Source: Thermococcus guaymasensis DSM 11113 (GTDB lineage: Archaea > Methanobacteriota_B > Thermococci > Thermococcales > Thermococcaceae). Taken from it: DNA of 64,000 bases. Shown piece by piece: positions 29,367 through 38,635 of this stretch; within the stretch, counting starts at the first letter, position 1, and every line of letters begins with the position of its first letter. The stretch is taken from contig NZ_CP007140.1 of assembly GCF_000816105.1 (NCBI RefSeq), positions 1,266,388 to 1,330,387 on the forward strand. The letters run 5' to 3'. A model generated the notes under the pieces. The model ran no database searches. It was not told the origin of the DNA and saw only the letters and a list, made by a program, of their open reading frames with translations. The translations under genes were made by a program, and so were the position numbers.

Positions 29367-30608
29367 ATGTTTGAGGTAACTGAGTTTGGAGGAAAGGGAA
29401 AGAGGCTCCAGGACTACAAGGGAATAATCGGTGAGGAAGCCCTGAACAGGATACTTGAAAAGGCTGAGCGCGTAAAAGGCGCGACCTTTGCCAACGTGAA
29501 CTCGACGTCCTTTGGAGGGGGCGTCGCCGAAATCCTTCACAACCTCATTCCCCTGATGAGGGACGTTGGGCTGGATGCCAGGTGGTTCGTCATCGAGGGC
29601 ACCGATGAGTTCTTCAACGTCACGAAGAGCTTCCACAACGCCCTCCAGGGGAACAAGGAGCTCCGCTTAACCGAAGATATGAAGCACCTCTACATTGAGA
29701 CCAACAGGAAGAACGCCGCGGACGTTGACTTGGGCTCCTTTGACTACGTGCTCATCCACGACCCGCAGCCGGCACCGCTCATCGAGTTCTATGAGAAGAA
29801 GCGGCCGTGGATATGGAGGTGCCACATCGACCTGAGCGACCCCAACACGGAGTTCTGGAAGTTCCTGAGGCGGTTCGTGGAAAAATACGACGCGTACATA
29901 TTTCACATGGAGGAGTACGTGCAGAGCGACCTTGAGGGGGACAAAGTCGTCATAATGCCGCCCTCAATTGATCCCCTCAGCGAGAAGAACATGGAGCTGA
30001 GCGAGACTGAGATACTCAGGACGCTTGAGAGGTTCGATGTTGACCCGGACAGGCCAATCCTAACCCAGGTCGCCCGCTTTGACCCGTGGAAGGGTGTCTT
30101 CGACGTCATCGACGTTTACAGGAAGGTCAAGGAGAAAATCCCCGACGTCCAGCTCCTCCTGGTCGGTGTAATGGCCCACGACGACCCGGAGGGATGGGTG
30201 TACTTCGAGAAGACCCTGAGGAAAATCGGTGAGGACTACGACGTCAAGGTGCTCACGAACCTCAACGGAGTCCACGCGAGGGAGGTAAACGCCTTCCAGA
30301 GGGCAAGCGACGTAGTCCTTCAGATGTCCATCAGGGAAGGCTTCGGCCTGACAGTTACCGAGGCAATGTGGAAGGAGAAGCCGGTAATCGGAAGGGCTGT
30401 TGGGGGGATAAAGCTCCAGATCGTCGACGGGGAGACGGGGTTCCTCATTAGGGACGTCAACGAGGCCGCGGAGAAAGCCATATACCTCATCAAGCACCCC
30501 GAGGTCATAAGGGAGATGGGCAGGAAGGCCAAAGAGAGGGTCAGAGGGAACTTCATCATCACCAAGCACCTTGAAAGGTACCTTGACCTTCTGGCCAAAC
30601 TTTCTTAA
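29367..30608 (+). CDS. treT: TreT, trehalose glycosyltransferring synthase
   Basis: 413 residues, GT4 family with two Rossmann domains; length matches T. litoralis TreT. Visible landmarks are SFGGGVAEILHNLIP at the N-terminal domain and the nucleotide-sugar site SIREGFGLTVTEAMWK in the C-terminal domain, with QVARFDPWKG in between. The known enzyme reversibly forms trehalose from NDP-glucose and glucose; in this operon it is thought to break imported trehalose into glucose and NDP-glucose. GAGGTGGT precedes ATG, only 9 bases after malG. Confidence 0.92.
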   Translation: MFEVTEFGGKGKRLQDYKGIIGEEALNRILEKAERVKGATFANVNSTSFGGGVAEILHNLIPLMRDVGLDARWFVIEGTDEFFNVTKSFHNALQGNKELRLTEDMKHLYIETNRKNAADVDLGSFDYVLIHDPQPAPLIEFYEKKRPWIWRCHIDLSDPNTEFWKFLRRFVEKYDAYIFHMEEYVQSDLEGDKVVIMPPSIDPLSEKNMELSETEILRTLERFDVDPDRPILTQVARFDPWKGVFDVIDVYRKVKEKIPDVQLLLVGVMAHDDPEGWVYFEKTLRKIGEDYDVKVLTNLNGVHAREVNAFQRASDVVLQMSIREGFGLTVTEAMWKEKPVIGRAVGGIKLQIVDGETGFLIRDVNEAAEKAIYLIKHPEVIREMGRKAKERVRGNFIITKHLERYLDLLAKLS

Positions 30609-30642
30609 CACCTTTATTTTTTATTCATGTGGGTGGTGACGA

Positions 30643-31668
30643 ATGGAAATCCCCTCAAACCTCATGCAGGCGCTGAGCGAGATTGGCTTCACAAAGTATG
30701 AAATCCTGACATACTGGACGCTCCTCGTCTATGGCCCCAGCACTGCAAAGGAGATATCAACAAAAAGCGGGGTGCCCTATAACAGGGTCTACGACACGGT
30801 TTCGTCCCTGAAGGCGAGGGGGTTTGTCACCGAGATAGAGGGCAGCCCCAAAGTCTATGCTGCCTACTCGCCGAGGATAGCGTTCCTCAGGTTTAAGAAG
30901 GAGCTTGAGACGATAGTTGAGCAGCTGGAAAAAGCTCTGCGCGATGTAAAGCGGGACGACCACCGGCCGGCAATCTGGAGGAGCAGAAGCCTTGATGAGG
31001 CCCTTGAAATGTTCAGGGAGGCGATAGATTCCGCCGAGAACGAGGTAATCGTTGTTGTCCCCAGCGAGTTCTGGGGGCAGCTGGAGGAAGACCTGCTCCG
31101 GACGTTCGAGCGGGGCGTGACGCTGTCCGTGTACACCGACAAGGCTCCGGACCCCTCCAAGTTCAGGGGCAGGGGCAACCTGTTTGTGAGGGAGTTTCAA
31201 AGGCTCAACCACATTATAGGGATGGCTGACGGCAAGGAGGTTGTTGCCGTCCAGAACGCTGCATTCAAATCAAAGAACCTTCCCGCCTTCAGGTCAACCT
31301 ACCCCGAGATAATATTTTCCCACTACAGCCTCATAATAGAAATCTTTAAGGAGTCGGCGCTGAAGCTGGAAGTTATTAACAACCCCGACGACCTCAGGTT
31401 TTTTGCCATGTTCCACGCGGTTGATTTTGCCTTCAGACACCTCAAAGACAGGCGCATCATGGCCACAATCAGGGCCAGGCACGTTGAGACCGGGGAGGAG
31501 GAGACTATAAGCGGGCTCGTGGTGGGGTACACCTTCTCGCTCAGGGAGGCAATTAACAACCTTCACGTAGAGACTGAGGGGGGAATTGTGAAAGTTGGGG
31601 GCATGTTTGCTGTCCTGGAGGACTACGAGAGCACGGATATCAGGCTTACGGTAAGTGAGCCGTTGTGA
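30643..31668 (+). CDS. trmB: TrmB, transcriptional regulator of the trehalose/maltose operon
   Basis: 341 residues. Winged-helix domain at about 1-80 ([39 protein letters not shown]), then a sugar-binding domain. The known TrmB represses malE of its operon and is released by maltose or trehalose; its palindrome lies at 26201. GGGTGGTGACGA precedes ATG. The paralog Tgr at 24953 shares architecture and is 340 residues; the two flank the same promoter region, so cross-talk is possible. Confidence 0.92.
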   Translation: MEIPSNLMQALSEIGFTKYEILTYWTLLVYGPSTAKEISTKSGVPYNRVYDTVSSLKARGFVTEIEGSPKVYAAYSPRIAFLRFKKELETIVEQLEKALRDVKRDDHRPAIWRSRSLDEALEMFREAIDSAENEVIVVVPSEFWGQLEEDLLRTFERGVTLSVYTDKAPDPSKFRGRGNLFVREFQRLNHIIGMADGKEVVAVQNAAFKSKNLPAFRSTYPEIIFSHYSLIIEIFKESALKLEVINNPDDLRFFAMFHAVDFAFRHLKDRRIMATIRARHVETGEEETISGLVVGYTFSLREAINNLHVETEGGIVKVGGMFAVLEDYESTDIRLTVSEPL

Positions 31669-31708
31669 TTGCGTTCACCCTTTGATTAACGTCTGGAGGT
31701 GTATCCGA

Positions 31709-33061
31709 ATGAAAGTCTTAACGTTGGGTTTCGAGTACCTTCCGGTCAAGGTTGGAGGCCTTGCGGAGGCGATAACGAGCATAGCCCAAGGGCTCGCGGA
31801 GCTCGGGAACGAGGTGGTTGTCTTCACGCCAGACCACGGGCGGAACCTCGGGGAAGTAATCGGCTCCATCAAGGTCTCCGCTTTCGGGGAAGAAGTCGAG
31901 GTGACCGTCAGGAGGAGGGAGCAGAACGGCGTTGTCGTTTACTCCCTCGGCGGCGGGCTTTTGAGCGAGCAGGACGTCTACGGACCGAGTTGGGAAGACA
32001 TGCTCAAAAAAACTGTTCTCTTCGGAAAAGCGGCCGTCGGGCTGATGAACGACCTCATTGAAACGTTCAAGCCGGACGTAGTCCACGCCCACGACTGGCA
32101 CACCGTCTTTGCCCTTGGCCTCCTGAAGAAGTACTTTGGCATAAGGAGCGTATTCACAGTCCACAGGCTCAACAAGGCCAAGGTTCCGGCCTGGCTCTTC
32201 CACGAGGCGAACCTGAGCGAGCTCGCCCCCTACCCAGACCTTGACCCCGAGCACACGGCCGGCTACATCGCAGACATGGTCACCACCGTGAGCAGGAGCT
32301 ACCTGTGGGAGGAGTGGGACTTCTTCAGGAACTTTGACGGCAAGGTTACGCACGTCTTCAACGGCATAGACTGCTCCTTCTGGAACGAGGAGCTCCTTGA
32401 GAACGCGGATAAGCCGAGAGAAGAGCGGAGGAAGATAATCCTGGAGCGCTTCGGCCTGAGCGACGGAAAGGCCTTCATGTTCATAGGGCGCTTTGACAAG
32501 GCTCAGAAAGGAGTTGACACGCTCCTCAGGGCTATAGAGATACTCTCTTCAGACCCTGCCTTCAAGGAAATGAGGTTCACCATAATCGGCAAGGGCGACC
32601 CCGGCCTAGAGGCATGGGCTAGGGCCGTGCAGAACCGCTTCCCGGAGAACGTTAGAGTTGTCACCGAGCTCCTCAGCAGGGAAACCGTTCGCGAGCTCTA
32701 CGGCTCGGTGGACTTCGTGGTAATCCCCTCCTACTTCGAGCCCTTTGGCTTAGTCCAGCTAGAAGCTATGTGCCTCGGCGCAGTGCCGATAGGCAGTGCC
32801 GTCGGCGGAATAAAGGACACCATAATAGACCTCAACTCCGACCCGGAGAACGCCACCGGACTGCTCGTCCCGCCGAGGGACGCCTTTGCCCTTGCCAGGG
32901 CAATGGTGTTTGCGAAGGAGCTGGACGAAGAGACTCTGAGAAGGCTCCGCGAGAACGGACGGAAGAGGGCAACGAAAGACTTCACGTGGGAGAACGCCTG
33001 CAGGAGGTACATGAGGGTCTACGAGGGGGCCGTTGACAGGGCCGTCCCGTTCCTCCGCTAA
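31709..33061 (+). CDS. glgA: GlgA, GT5 glycogen synthase
   Basis: 450 residues, GT5 family. The N-terminal [20 protein letters not shown] contains the K-x-G-G-L donor-binding motif; the C-terminal domain has [20 protein letters not shown], the conserved E-x7-E-type region. It extends alpha-1,4-glucan using ADP- or UDP-glucose; the latter could come from TreT. ATG 31709 is chosen, since GGAGGTG lies 8 bases upstream; the frame back to 31655 overlaps trmB and looks spurious. Only 40 bases separate it from trmB, so it is probably in the same transcript. Its end overlaps the converging RNase P gene by 4 bases. Confidence 0.92.
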   Translation: MKVLTLGFEYLPVKVGGLAEAITSIAQGLAELGNEVVVFTPDHGRNLGEVIGSIKVSAFGEEVEVTVRRREQNGVVVYSLGGGLLSEQDVYGPSWEDMLKKTVLFGKAAVGLMNDLIETFKPDVVHAHDWHTVFALGLLKKYFGIRSVFTVHRLNKAKVPAWLFHEANLSELAPYPDLDPEHTAGYIADMVTTVSRSYLWEEWDFFRNFDGKVTHVFNGIDCSFWNEELLENADKPREERRKIILERFGLSDGKAFMFIGRFDKAQKGVDTLLRAIEILSSDPAFKEMRFTIIGKGDPGLEAWARAVQNRFPENVRVVTELLSRETVRELYGSVDFVVIPSYFEPFGLVQLEAMCLGAVPIGSAVGGIKDTIIDLNSDPENATGLLVPPRDAFALARAMVFAKELDEETLRRLRENGRKRATKDFTWENACRRYMRVYEGAVDRAVPFLR

Positions 33062-33420
33062 CGCCAGCCGAACTCGGCCAAAAATTTCTTTTTCAGCCTT
33101 TTTATTGTTCCAGAAACGCCGAGGGTTCTGAAGATGGCCTTTGAGCCGTTTATCTCGGTCACGAGGGTCAGGGCAAAGCGGAGCTCTTCAACATGCTTCC
33201 TGTCCACCCTGACTATCCCGGTCTGGCTCTTCTCGTCGAACTTGATGAACCAGGGTTTGGCTTTGGCTGAGCCGAGGGTTCCCAGCGTTAAGAGGCTCGC
33301 GTCCCATATGGCCCTTTTTATCTCGTCCTTCTTAAACGGCCTCTCCCCGATGACCTGAAAGGCTATGTAGCGGTGCTTGTCGCGGAGAGTCGGCGGCAGG
33401 TACTTCGGCTTCTCCCTCAT
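33058..33420 (-). CDS. rnp2: RNase P protein component 2 (Pop5/Rpp14)
   Basis: 120 residues. The opening [21 protein letters not shown] and the closing [14 protein letters not shown] are characteristic of archaeal Pop5, which with Rpp30 supports catalysis by the RNase P RNA in tRNA 5' processing. ATG 33420 is chosen because known Pop5 proteins begin here and GTGGGGATG is an upstream ribosome site; starts at 33426 and 33447 are also in frame. Converges on glgA with a 4-base overlap. Confidence 0.92.
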   Translation of the reverse strand: MREKPKYLPPTLRDKHRYIAFQVIGERPFKKDEIKRAIWDASLLTLGTLGSAKAKPWFIKFDEKSQTGIVRVDRKHVEELRFALTLVTEINGSKAIFRTLGVSGTIKRLKKKFLAEFGWR

Positions 33421-33492
33421 AGGCATCCCCACAACTTTGCCCGCCAACCTTTTTAAGCTCTCCCCCGCGTTCAGGGTTAGCGAGGTGTGAGT

Positions 33493-34575
33493 ATGGTTTG
33501 GGAAACGTCTTACTTTTCATACGCTGTGAGAGAGCTCCCCAAAGGCTGCCAGCTCTGCGTTAAGGGAGAGAAGCTCGTCCTCTTCACGACCGGGGTTTGC
33601 CCGAGGAACTGCTTTTACTGTCCGCTGAGCCCCTGGAGGCGTGGTGATGTCGTATACGCCAACGAGAGGCCAGTTAAAAGGATTGATGACGTCATCGAGG
33701 AGGCCATGATTCAAGAAGCTAAGGGAGCGGGCGTTACTGGCGGAGACCCGCTGGCGAGGCTCGACAGGACGGTTGAGTATATTCGGGCCCTCAAGGAGAA
33801 CTTCGGCGAGGACTTTCACATCCACCTCTACACCACCGGCGCCCTCGCCACGAAGAAGAACCTTGAGAAGCTCTACGATGCCGGCCTCGACGAGATACGC
33901 TTTCACCCCGACCTCTTTAACCCAAACTCCAAGCTCTTCAAGGTCGAGATTGAGAACATAAAGAACGCCTTCGACTTCGACTGGGACATCGGCGGCGAGA
34001 TTCCCTCGATTCCGGGGCAGTTCGAGAAGATGAAGTGGTACGCGGAGTTCCTTGACGGTCTCGGCGCGAAGTTCCTCAACGTGAACGAGCTTGAGTTCAG
34101 CGAGGTTACCCTCAAGACGATGCTCGACATGGGCTACCAGCCGGTAAGCGACGAGAGTTCCGCCATAAAGGGCTCCCTTGAGCTCGGCCTTAAGCTCCTC
34201 GAATGGGGCGAGGAGAACACCTCGCTGAGCTACCATCTCTGCACTGCCAAGCTCAAGGACGCCGTCCAGCTCAGGAACAGGCTCAGGAAGATGGCGAAGA
34301 ACGTGGCCAAACCCTACATGGAGGTAACGGAGGACGGGACGCTCCGCTTTGGCATCGCTGAATACGACGACCTCAACGAGCTGTACGAGTTCCTTGTAGA
34401 GGAGGCGGAGGTTCCGGAGGAGTGGCTCTACATAAACAGGGAGAAGAGCAGGATTGAGATGCCCGAAGAGGTTGCTGTCGAGCTGGCTGAGGCGATAGAG
34501 GGCGATGTGAGGTTCTTCATCGTCGAGGAGTACCCTACCTGGGACAGGCTTGAGGTCGAGAGAACCCCGCTGTAG
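33493..34575 (+). CDS. radical SAM protein of unknown substrate
   Basis: 360 residues. The iron-sulfur signature CPRNCFYC places Cys36, Cys40 and Cys43 (CxxxCxxC) in the canonical loop; a further CQLC pair at 19-22 could help bind metal. GVTGGDPL is the usual GGE/GGD strand, and [22 protein letters not shown] continue the barrel. It resembles the archaeal proteins related to pyruvate formate-lyase activating enzyme (COG2108-like), whose substrate is unknown. ATG 33493 is used, since GAGGTG sits just before it; GTG 33487 is also in frame. A TATA-like CCTTTTTAAGC lies at about 33448-33458. Confidence 0.85.
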   Translation: MVWETSYFSYAVRELPKGCQLCVKGEKLVLFTTGVCPRNCFYCPLSPWRRGDVVYANERPVKRIDDVIEEAMIQEAKGAGVTGGDPLARLDRTVEYIRALKENFGEDFHIHLYTTGALATKKNLEKLYDAGLDEIRFHPDLFNPNSKLFKVEIENIKNAFDFDWDIGGEIPSIPGQFEKMKWYAEFLDGLGAKFLNVNELEFSEVTLKTMLDMGYQPVSDESSAIKGSLELGLKLLEWGEENTSLSYHLCTAKLKDAVQLRNRLRKMAKNVAKPYMEVTEDGTLRFGIAEYDDLNELYEFLVEEAEVPEEWLYINREKSRIEMPEEVAVELAEAIEGDVRFFIVEEYPTWDRLEVERTPL

Positions 34576-35343
34576 TTATTCAGCCTTCTTTTTAATGCTC
34601 TTTACATCAAGCTCCTTGAACTCCCTCTTCAGAAGGGAAAGCTGATTGCTCTCCAGGGTATTGGGGTTTATAAGAATTACCAACGTCGCGCCCTTCAGGA
34701 GGAGGTGATCCTTCAGGGCGGTCAGAAACTTAAGAACGCTGTTAAATCCATTTTCTAGTATTAGATATTCAAGCCCATCAATGACCACAACGGTGTTCTC
34801 ATCCGCTTTGGAGACCAGATTATGAAGTATAGCCGGAAGACGAAGTGGATCTATGGAGTTCTCACCCTTAACCTTGCTGAGCCACAGGTAGGGGATGCCG
34901 TTCTCTTTGAATATTCCCGGGTTTCTCGTCAGGGCTATTACCTTTTTGCCAGAGGATAGCTTGAGGATGACGTTTATGTCAGAACTGTTGACTAGATAAG
35001 CACCTTTTTCGAGGTGAGATTTTCCATTGAGAATCTTAGACGGCTCTATGGGGACCTTAATCTTTCTCATATAATCTACCAGGTAATAGGCACCCAATAA
35101 GAGAGCGAAGGATAGTATAATATCATCCAGAACCTTGGTGAATTCTGTGGGGTACACATCGTTTATGACATCTGCCAAGAAGCCCGCCCAGAACAGTGCC
35201 ATCACGTAGGCGCTCTTCTTAATCAGGCTTCTGGGAAGGGATAGCTCAAAGAGGGTCCTGTAACGATAGAGGATGATCAGAGCCAGGGTTACTATCGCGA
35301 GCTTCACTATTTCGAGGCCCAATTTGAACGTTAACTCCACCAT
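34576..35343 (-). CDS. DUF835 domain membrane protein
   Basis: 255 residues. Two to three membrane spans lie in the first 95 residues (VKLAIVTLALIILY, SAYVMALFWAGFLADV, ILSFALLLGAYYLVDYM). The cytosolic C-terminal half has the DUF835 pattern: GAYLVNSSDIN, IALTRNPGIFKENG, VVVIDGLEYLILENGF, LVILINPNTLES. DUF835 is a RecA-like degenerate domain common in Thermococcales and other Euryarchaeota; function unknown, perhaps signalling. It ends directly beside the radical SAM gene stop, convergently. Confidence 0.78.
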   Translation of the reverse strand: MVELTFKLGLEIVKLAIVTLALIILYRYRTLFELSLPRSLIKKSAYVMALFWAGFLADVINDVYPTEFTKVLDDIILSFALLLGAYYLVDYMRKIKVPIEPSKILNGKSHLEKGAYLVNSSDINVILKLSSGKKVIALTRNPGIFKENGIPYLWLSKVKGENSIDPLRLPAILHNLVSKADENTVVVIDGLEYLILENGFNSVLKFLTALKDHLLLKGATLVILINPNTLESNQLSLLKREFKELDVKSIKKKAE

Positions 35344-35694
35344 GCTCCCACAGGGTACTATAAGAGATACATCTAAAAAGCTTTTCGAGACCTCTCAGTG
35401 AATCCATTGCTACAAACTAATGTAATTAATTCAGCAAAATTCACCGTAGTATTAGATATTCAAGTCACGAGGGTTTTGTTTATAAATCTAAAAAGTCATT
35501 CGCTATCTGTAAAAAGCACATAGCAGGGGAGGTCTCCAGAAAGAGACATCCACAGAAGGTCACTGGATCTCAGATCAAAAAGCTTCCCCTTCGGTTTGAG
35601 GTCGAAGGGCACTTACGCCGCCGTAAGTAACTTATGGGGGCATAAGTTGTAAGGGTTTCGAAAAGGTTATTTACCCCCGGGAATATTAACCGCC
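35344..35694. other. 350-base intergenic region rich in inverted repeats
   Basis: No convincing ORF. A strong TATA box TTTATAAATC at about 35479-35488 would start rightward transcription near 35508. Downstream are short inverted repeats: GCTAT...ATAGC (35502-35524), GTCTC...GAGAC (35532-35547), GATCTCAGATC (about 35566-35576) and CCCTTCG...CGAAGGG (35587-35609). Then comes the double palindrome at 35611-35648 and a TATA-like GGTTATTTACC (about 35665-35675) just before the next ATG. It may be a structured leader or small RNA plus an operator. Confidence 0.5.
35611..35648 (+). promoter_or_regulatory. two adjacent palindromes, putative double operator
   Basis: ACTTACG-N4-CGTAAGT (35611-35628) is followed at once by AACTTATG-N4-CATAAGTT (35629-35648). 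The four half-sites share the core ACTTAYG, and the palindrome centres are about 19 bases apart, near two helical turns. The pair lies 15-50 bases upstream of the probable TATA box of the membrane protein gene at 35695. This is the layout expected of a cooperative dimeric regulator, though hairpins in RNA would look the same. Confidence 0.55.
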
Positions 35695-36480
35695 ATGCGA
35701 ATCTTTGTTAAGGACTACCTCCTTCCGTGGTTGCTGGCGGTGGGGTTTTGGCTCGCCCTCTGGATTTTCGTCCGTCAAATAAGGGAAAATCTCAACGCCG
35801 TGAACGTTTTCGTTGCCTTCCTCCTCCTAGTGCCTTTCCTCATCGCGGCCCTTCACTTTGCCGGAAAGGCTCTGGAAAGGTACGGCTACTCACGGGAGGA
35901 CATCAGAAGACTGCCCGAGATAATCGAGAAAACCCACGGGAGGCTCTACCTTCCGAAAGAGGTCTTTGACACTGTGACCAGAGCGTTGATATTCTGGGGA
36001 CTCATTGCCACGGTCGTTATTATGGCAGAAAATCCATTAAAGGGGCTTCTCAACGGGGTCGCTATATTTGCCAGAATATTGGCACTTTTCGTTATCCTCG
36101 TTTCCATGGTTACCTGGGTTATGGTCTTTCCGTCTGCTCTCTATAAGCTCCTTACCGGAAGGGAACCCAATAGGGAGTTTCTGATTGAGCTAACGATAAG
36201 GCAGAACCTCTTTTACACGGCAATCCTTATCGCGGTCAGGCTCATAGCGCTCCATTCAAACTACCCGGCGGGTGATGACCCCATCGGGGAGCTCATGGCC
36301 CTCGGCAGAAAAACCGGTCTGGTGAAATCGCTCCTTGAACTCTCTGGGTTAAACTTTCTCTTTGGTCTTGTGGGCCTCTACGGGCCGAGGAAGAGCAGAA
36401 AGCTGACGGCGCTGGTGCTGATGGTCATCGTGGTTCTTCAGCTGTGGGCCGCATGGAGTATGTTTGCGAGCAAACTTTAA
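35695..36480 (+). CDS. polytopic membrane protein, unknown function
   Basis: 261 residues, five to six membrane spans (WLLAVGFWLALWIFV, VFVAFLLLVPFLIAAL, ALIFWGLIATVVIM and others) with one soluble loop, ALERYGYSREDIRRLPEII. I do not recognise the family. A TATA-like box about 25 bases upstream and no ribosome site suggest a leaderless message. A decayed paralog lies at 38636-39399: the loop is conserved there as ILEKHGYRREDIKRLSEIL, as is the C-terminal span. Confidence 0.75.
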   Translation: MRIFVKDYLLPWLLAVGFWLALWIFVRQIRENLNAVNVFVAFLLLVPFLIAALHFAGKALERYGYSREDIRRLPEIIEKTHGRLYLPKEVFDTVTRALIFWGLIATVVIMAENPLKGLLNGVAIFARILALFVILVSMVTWVMVFPSALYKLLTGREPNREFLIELTIRQNLFYTAILIAVRLIALHSNYPAGDDPIGELMALGRKTGLVKSLLELSGLNFLFGLVGLYGPRKSRKLTALVLMVIVVLQLWAAWSMFASKL

Positions 36481-36487
36481 ATATTTC

Positions 36488-36501
36488 GTGCATGCATGCA
36501 C
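36488..36501 (+). promoter_or_regulatory. palindromic operator of the vapBC pair
   Basis: GTGCATGCATGCAC is a perfect 14-base palindrome lying between the TATA box (CTTTAAATA, about 36474-36482) and the TTG start at 36518. VapBC complexes usually repress their own promoter by binding such sites. Confidence 0.6.
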
Positions 36502-36517
36502 TTATGGGTGAGGGTAT

Positions 36518-36748
36518 TTGGGAAAGACGATAACCATAGCCGATGATGTTTATTATGAGCTCGTGAAGATGAAAGGGGACAAGAGCTTCTCGGAACTGCT
36601 GAGGGAGCTCATAGGGAAGAAAAAGAAGGGCAACCTCAACGTGCTCATGATAGCTTTTGGGACGATGTCTGAGGAAGAAGCTAAGGAGTTTGAGAAACGG
36701 GTCAGGGAGGTAGAAGAATGGTTAAACTCCTGGACACCAACGTCATGA
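36518..36748 (+). CDS. vapB: VapB-type antitoxin (DUF217-like)
   Basis: 76 residues. The N-terminus [19 protein letters not shown] with [12 protein letters not shown] is the ribbon-helix-helix-like DNA-binding start of the archaeal VapB/DUF217 antitoxins; the acidic C-terminus wraps the toxin. The start is TTG 36518 after GGGTGAGGG. Its end overlaps vapC by 31 bases. Confidence 0.88.
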   Translation: MGKTITIADDVYYELVKMKGDKSFSELLRELIGKKKKGNLNVLMIAFGTMSEEEAKEFEKRVREVEEWLNSWTPTS

Positions 36749-37089
36749 TCGAGATCTTCAAGGGAAACAGGAAAATCATCGACCAACTGCCACCAGATGA
36801 GGAGTATGCCTTACCCTCGATCGTCCTTTTTGAACTCCTCGCAGGAAATCCCAAGCCCCACCAGAGGCTTGCCCTTGAGAAAATGCCTGTTTACAACTTT
36901 GACAGAACCAGCGCAGAGATTGCAGGGGAAATATTCTGGGATTTGGTCTCTAAAGGTAAGAGACCACCAACCAAAGACCTTCTGATAGCTTCTACGGCCA
37001 TAGCCTATGATGTAGAACTTTTCACCTGTGACAAGGACTTTGAGCGCTTCAAGGAATACGGGCTGAAAGTAAAAATCCTTGAAAAATGA
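36718..37089 (+). CDS. vapC: VapC PIN-domain ribonuclease toxin
   Basis: 123 residues, a complete PIN domain with the acidic residues Asp6 (LLDTN), Glu39 (LFELLAG), Asp87 (KDLLIA) and Asp105/107 (CDKDFE) that hold Mg2+. VapC toxins cleave tRNA or rRNA when free of VapB. The 31-base overlap with vapB makes cotranslation likely. All catalytic residues are present, so it should be active. Confidence 0.92.
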   Translation: MVKLLDTNVMIEIFKGNRKIIDQLPPDEEYALPSIVLFELLAGNPKPHQRLALEKMPVYNFDRTSAEIAGEIFWDLVSKGKRPPTKDLLIASTAIAYDVELFTCDKDFERFKEYGLKVKILEK

Positions 37090-37139
37090 GTCTCTATGTT
37101 GTTTGTTCTCCCTGCCGTCTGGTTTGATGAGGGGGGAGA

Positions 37140-37298
37140 ATGTCCGGTCGGACGTCCGACAAAAGGTTCGGGGCGGGAATGCTTCTGATTGGCGTTAGCG
37201 GAGCTCTGTGGAATGTTTATAACGAGCGGATAGTGGGTGTTGTGCTCTTCATGCTGATAGGGGTTATTGGGTTGCTGTCGCTCTTGGGGAAGGTTTAG
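37140..37298 (+). CDS. small membrane protein (52 residues)
   Basis: ATG 37140 is preceded by GATGAGGGGGGAGA, a good ribosome site. The protein starts MSGRTSDKRFGAG and has two hydrophobic segments (MLLIGVSGALWNVY and IVGVVLFMLIGVIGLLSLL) around a short charged turn, so it is a two-span membrane peptide. Function unknown; it could be a small partner of the neighbouring polytopic proteins. A degenerate similar stretch (FGLMLVGLFIDGDILLDYIF) occurs at about 38470-38567. Confidence 0.65.
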   Translation: MSGRTSDKRFGAGMLLIGVSGALWNVYNERIVGVVLFMLIGVIGLLSLLGKV

Positions 37299-37352
37299 GC
37301 CCGGATATTGAGAAATTCTCAGGAGATGCCGCGCCTTTGAGGTGGCGGGCTG

Positions 37353-38348
37353 ATGGGCAGGCGTTTCCTCCTAAACTTCCTCATCTCGGTGGTTTTTCTG
37401 ACTGCTTTATTCCACTACGGCCTTTCGCTTTCCCTGTGGCGAAGCCTCCTATTTGCGGGCGTCCTGTCGCTTCTCTATACTCTGGCCCATGTTCTTCGGA
37501 AGGAACCGGATAAATGGAGAAAGTCTGGGCTCTTAAAATCCAAGGGCTTAAGGTATCTCATCTTTTTCCTGGGCTCGTTTGGGTTCAGTGTGCTCTTATT
37601 CGGGCTTATGTATCTGGTCTTTGCAAAACCGGGAACTTCGTTCGTTTCCCTCGTCAAGGTGCTCGGCGCTCTCTTTGCAATAGGCTCCTCCCTGATGTTC
37701 CTCGCCTCGGTGTTTTATAGCAAGAATAAGACGCCTGAGAAAATCACTTACTCCTGGCAGAACTTTCTGAGGGAGCTTTCGGCGTCAATTCTCCTATTCA
37801 TGATTTCATACTTCTCCGGTGTTAGCTTGGAAAAGAGTGTTTCAATGGCTCTTTATGTTTTTGTTGCGGCCGGCTGGTACTACTCCATGATGGCGCATAG
37901 GTATATTATACCTGGGCGGATACTTAAAATCCGGGCAATTATCAATTTCGTGGCGGTCGCCTCTGGTTTGCACCTCTTCGTAATCAACAACACACTCATA
38001 AGTGGGTTAATGGGAGCACTATTTGCATTTGCCTTGGAGAAAGACTACAAGATAACGAGGAAGCTTATAGAGGAGGGGATACTGGAGCGGAAATACGCCG
38101 AAAGCGGGGCCGGTGGTCTGTTTTATGCCCTCTTCTATGGGCTTGGAGTGATAGTGGCCTTAATGGTTGTCACAGGGGAGTTTAGCGCCTCGCTTATCAG
38201 AGAATCTCTGCTGACAATGTTTAGACTCCTGTACATATTTACGACGATGTTTCTGCCCTTTGGGACGCTTGGCGGGTGGGTGAGGCTGAAGCTTCATGGT
38301 GAAAAAATGAAGGCTGGACAGATGGCTGGTGGGGGTGAAATTAAGTAA
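37353..38348 (+). CDS. polytopic membrane protein, unknown function
   Basis: 331 residues with eight or more membrane spans (LLNFLISVVFLTALFHYG, LLFAGVLSLLYTLAHVL, LIFFLGSFGFSVLLFGLMYLVF, and others). One charged cytosolic loop, EKDYKITRKLIEEGILERKYAE, lies near residue 240. No family recognised. GAGGTGG precedes ATG. It stands in a row of membrane genes (35695, 37140) that looks like an accessory locus; GC content is lower than in the sugar region. Confidence 0.75.
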   Translation: MGRRFLLNFLISVVFLTALFHYGLSLSLWRSLLFAGVLSLLYTLAHVLRKEPDKWRKSGLLKSKGLRYLIFFLGSFGFSVLLFGLMYLVFAKPGTSFVSLVKVLGALFAIGSSLMFLASVFYSKNKTPEKITYSWQNFLRELSASILLFMISYFSGVSLEKSVSMALYVFVAAGWYYSMMAHRYIIPGRILKIRAIINFVAVASGLHLFVINNTLISGLMGALFAFALEKDYKITRKLIEEGILERKYAESGAGGLFYALFYGLGVIVALMVVTGEFSASLIRESLLTMFRLLYIFTTMFLPFGTLGGWVRLKLHGEKMKAGQMAGGGEIK

Positions 38349-38370
38349 CATCTGGTGAAGGTGATGCGCC

Positions 38371-38567
38371 GTGAAGACCCCTATTATCGAGATATGGAGA
38401 TTTAAAAGCAGGAAGGAGGCGGGGGATTCCTGGAGGAATCCACCAGAAAGAACCCTCCATTCGGCCTGATGCTGGTGGGACTGTTCATCGATGGAGACAT
38501 ACTGCTCGACTACATCTTTCCAAGAAAAGAGGAATTTCTAACGAGGAACTTGCTGTTCATAGCATAG
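38371..38567 (+). pseudogene. frameshifted small membrane protein remnant
   Basis: A GTG start at 38371 with upstream GGTGATG opens a frame MKTPIIEIWRFKSRKEAG that stops after 32 codons. An overlapping frame from about 38420 reads KNPPFGLMLVGLFIDGDILL and ends at 38567. The second half resembles the 52-residue protein at 37140 in its hydrophobic pattern. One frameshift near 38425-38450 would join the halves. Alternatively these are two chance frames. Confidence 0.45.
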
Positions 38568-38635
38568 GGGGCTGGTGGTCTTTCTTTGGATTCCGTGGTT
38601 GAGGCGAAGTGGGTGAAAAGCAGAGGGTAAAGCCC

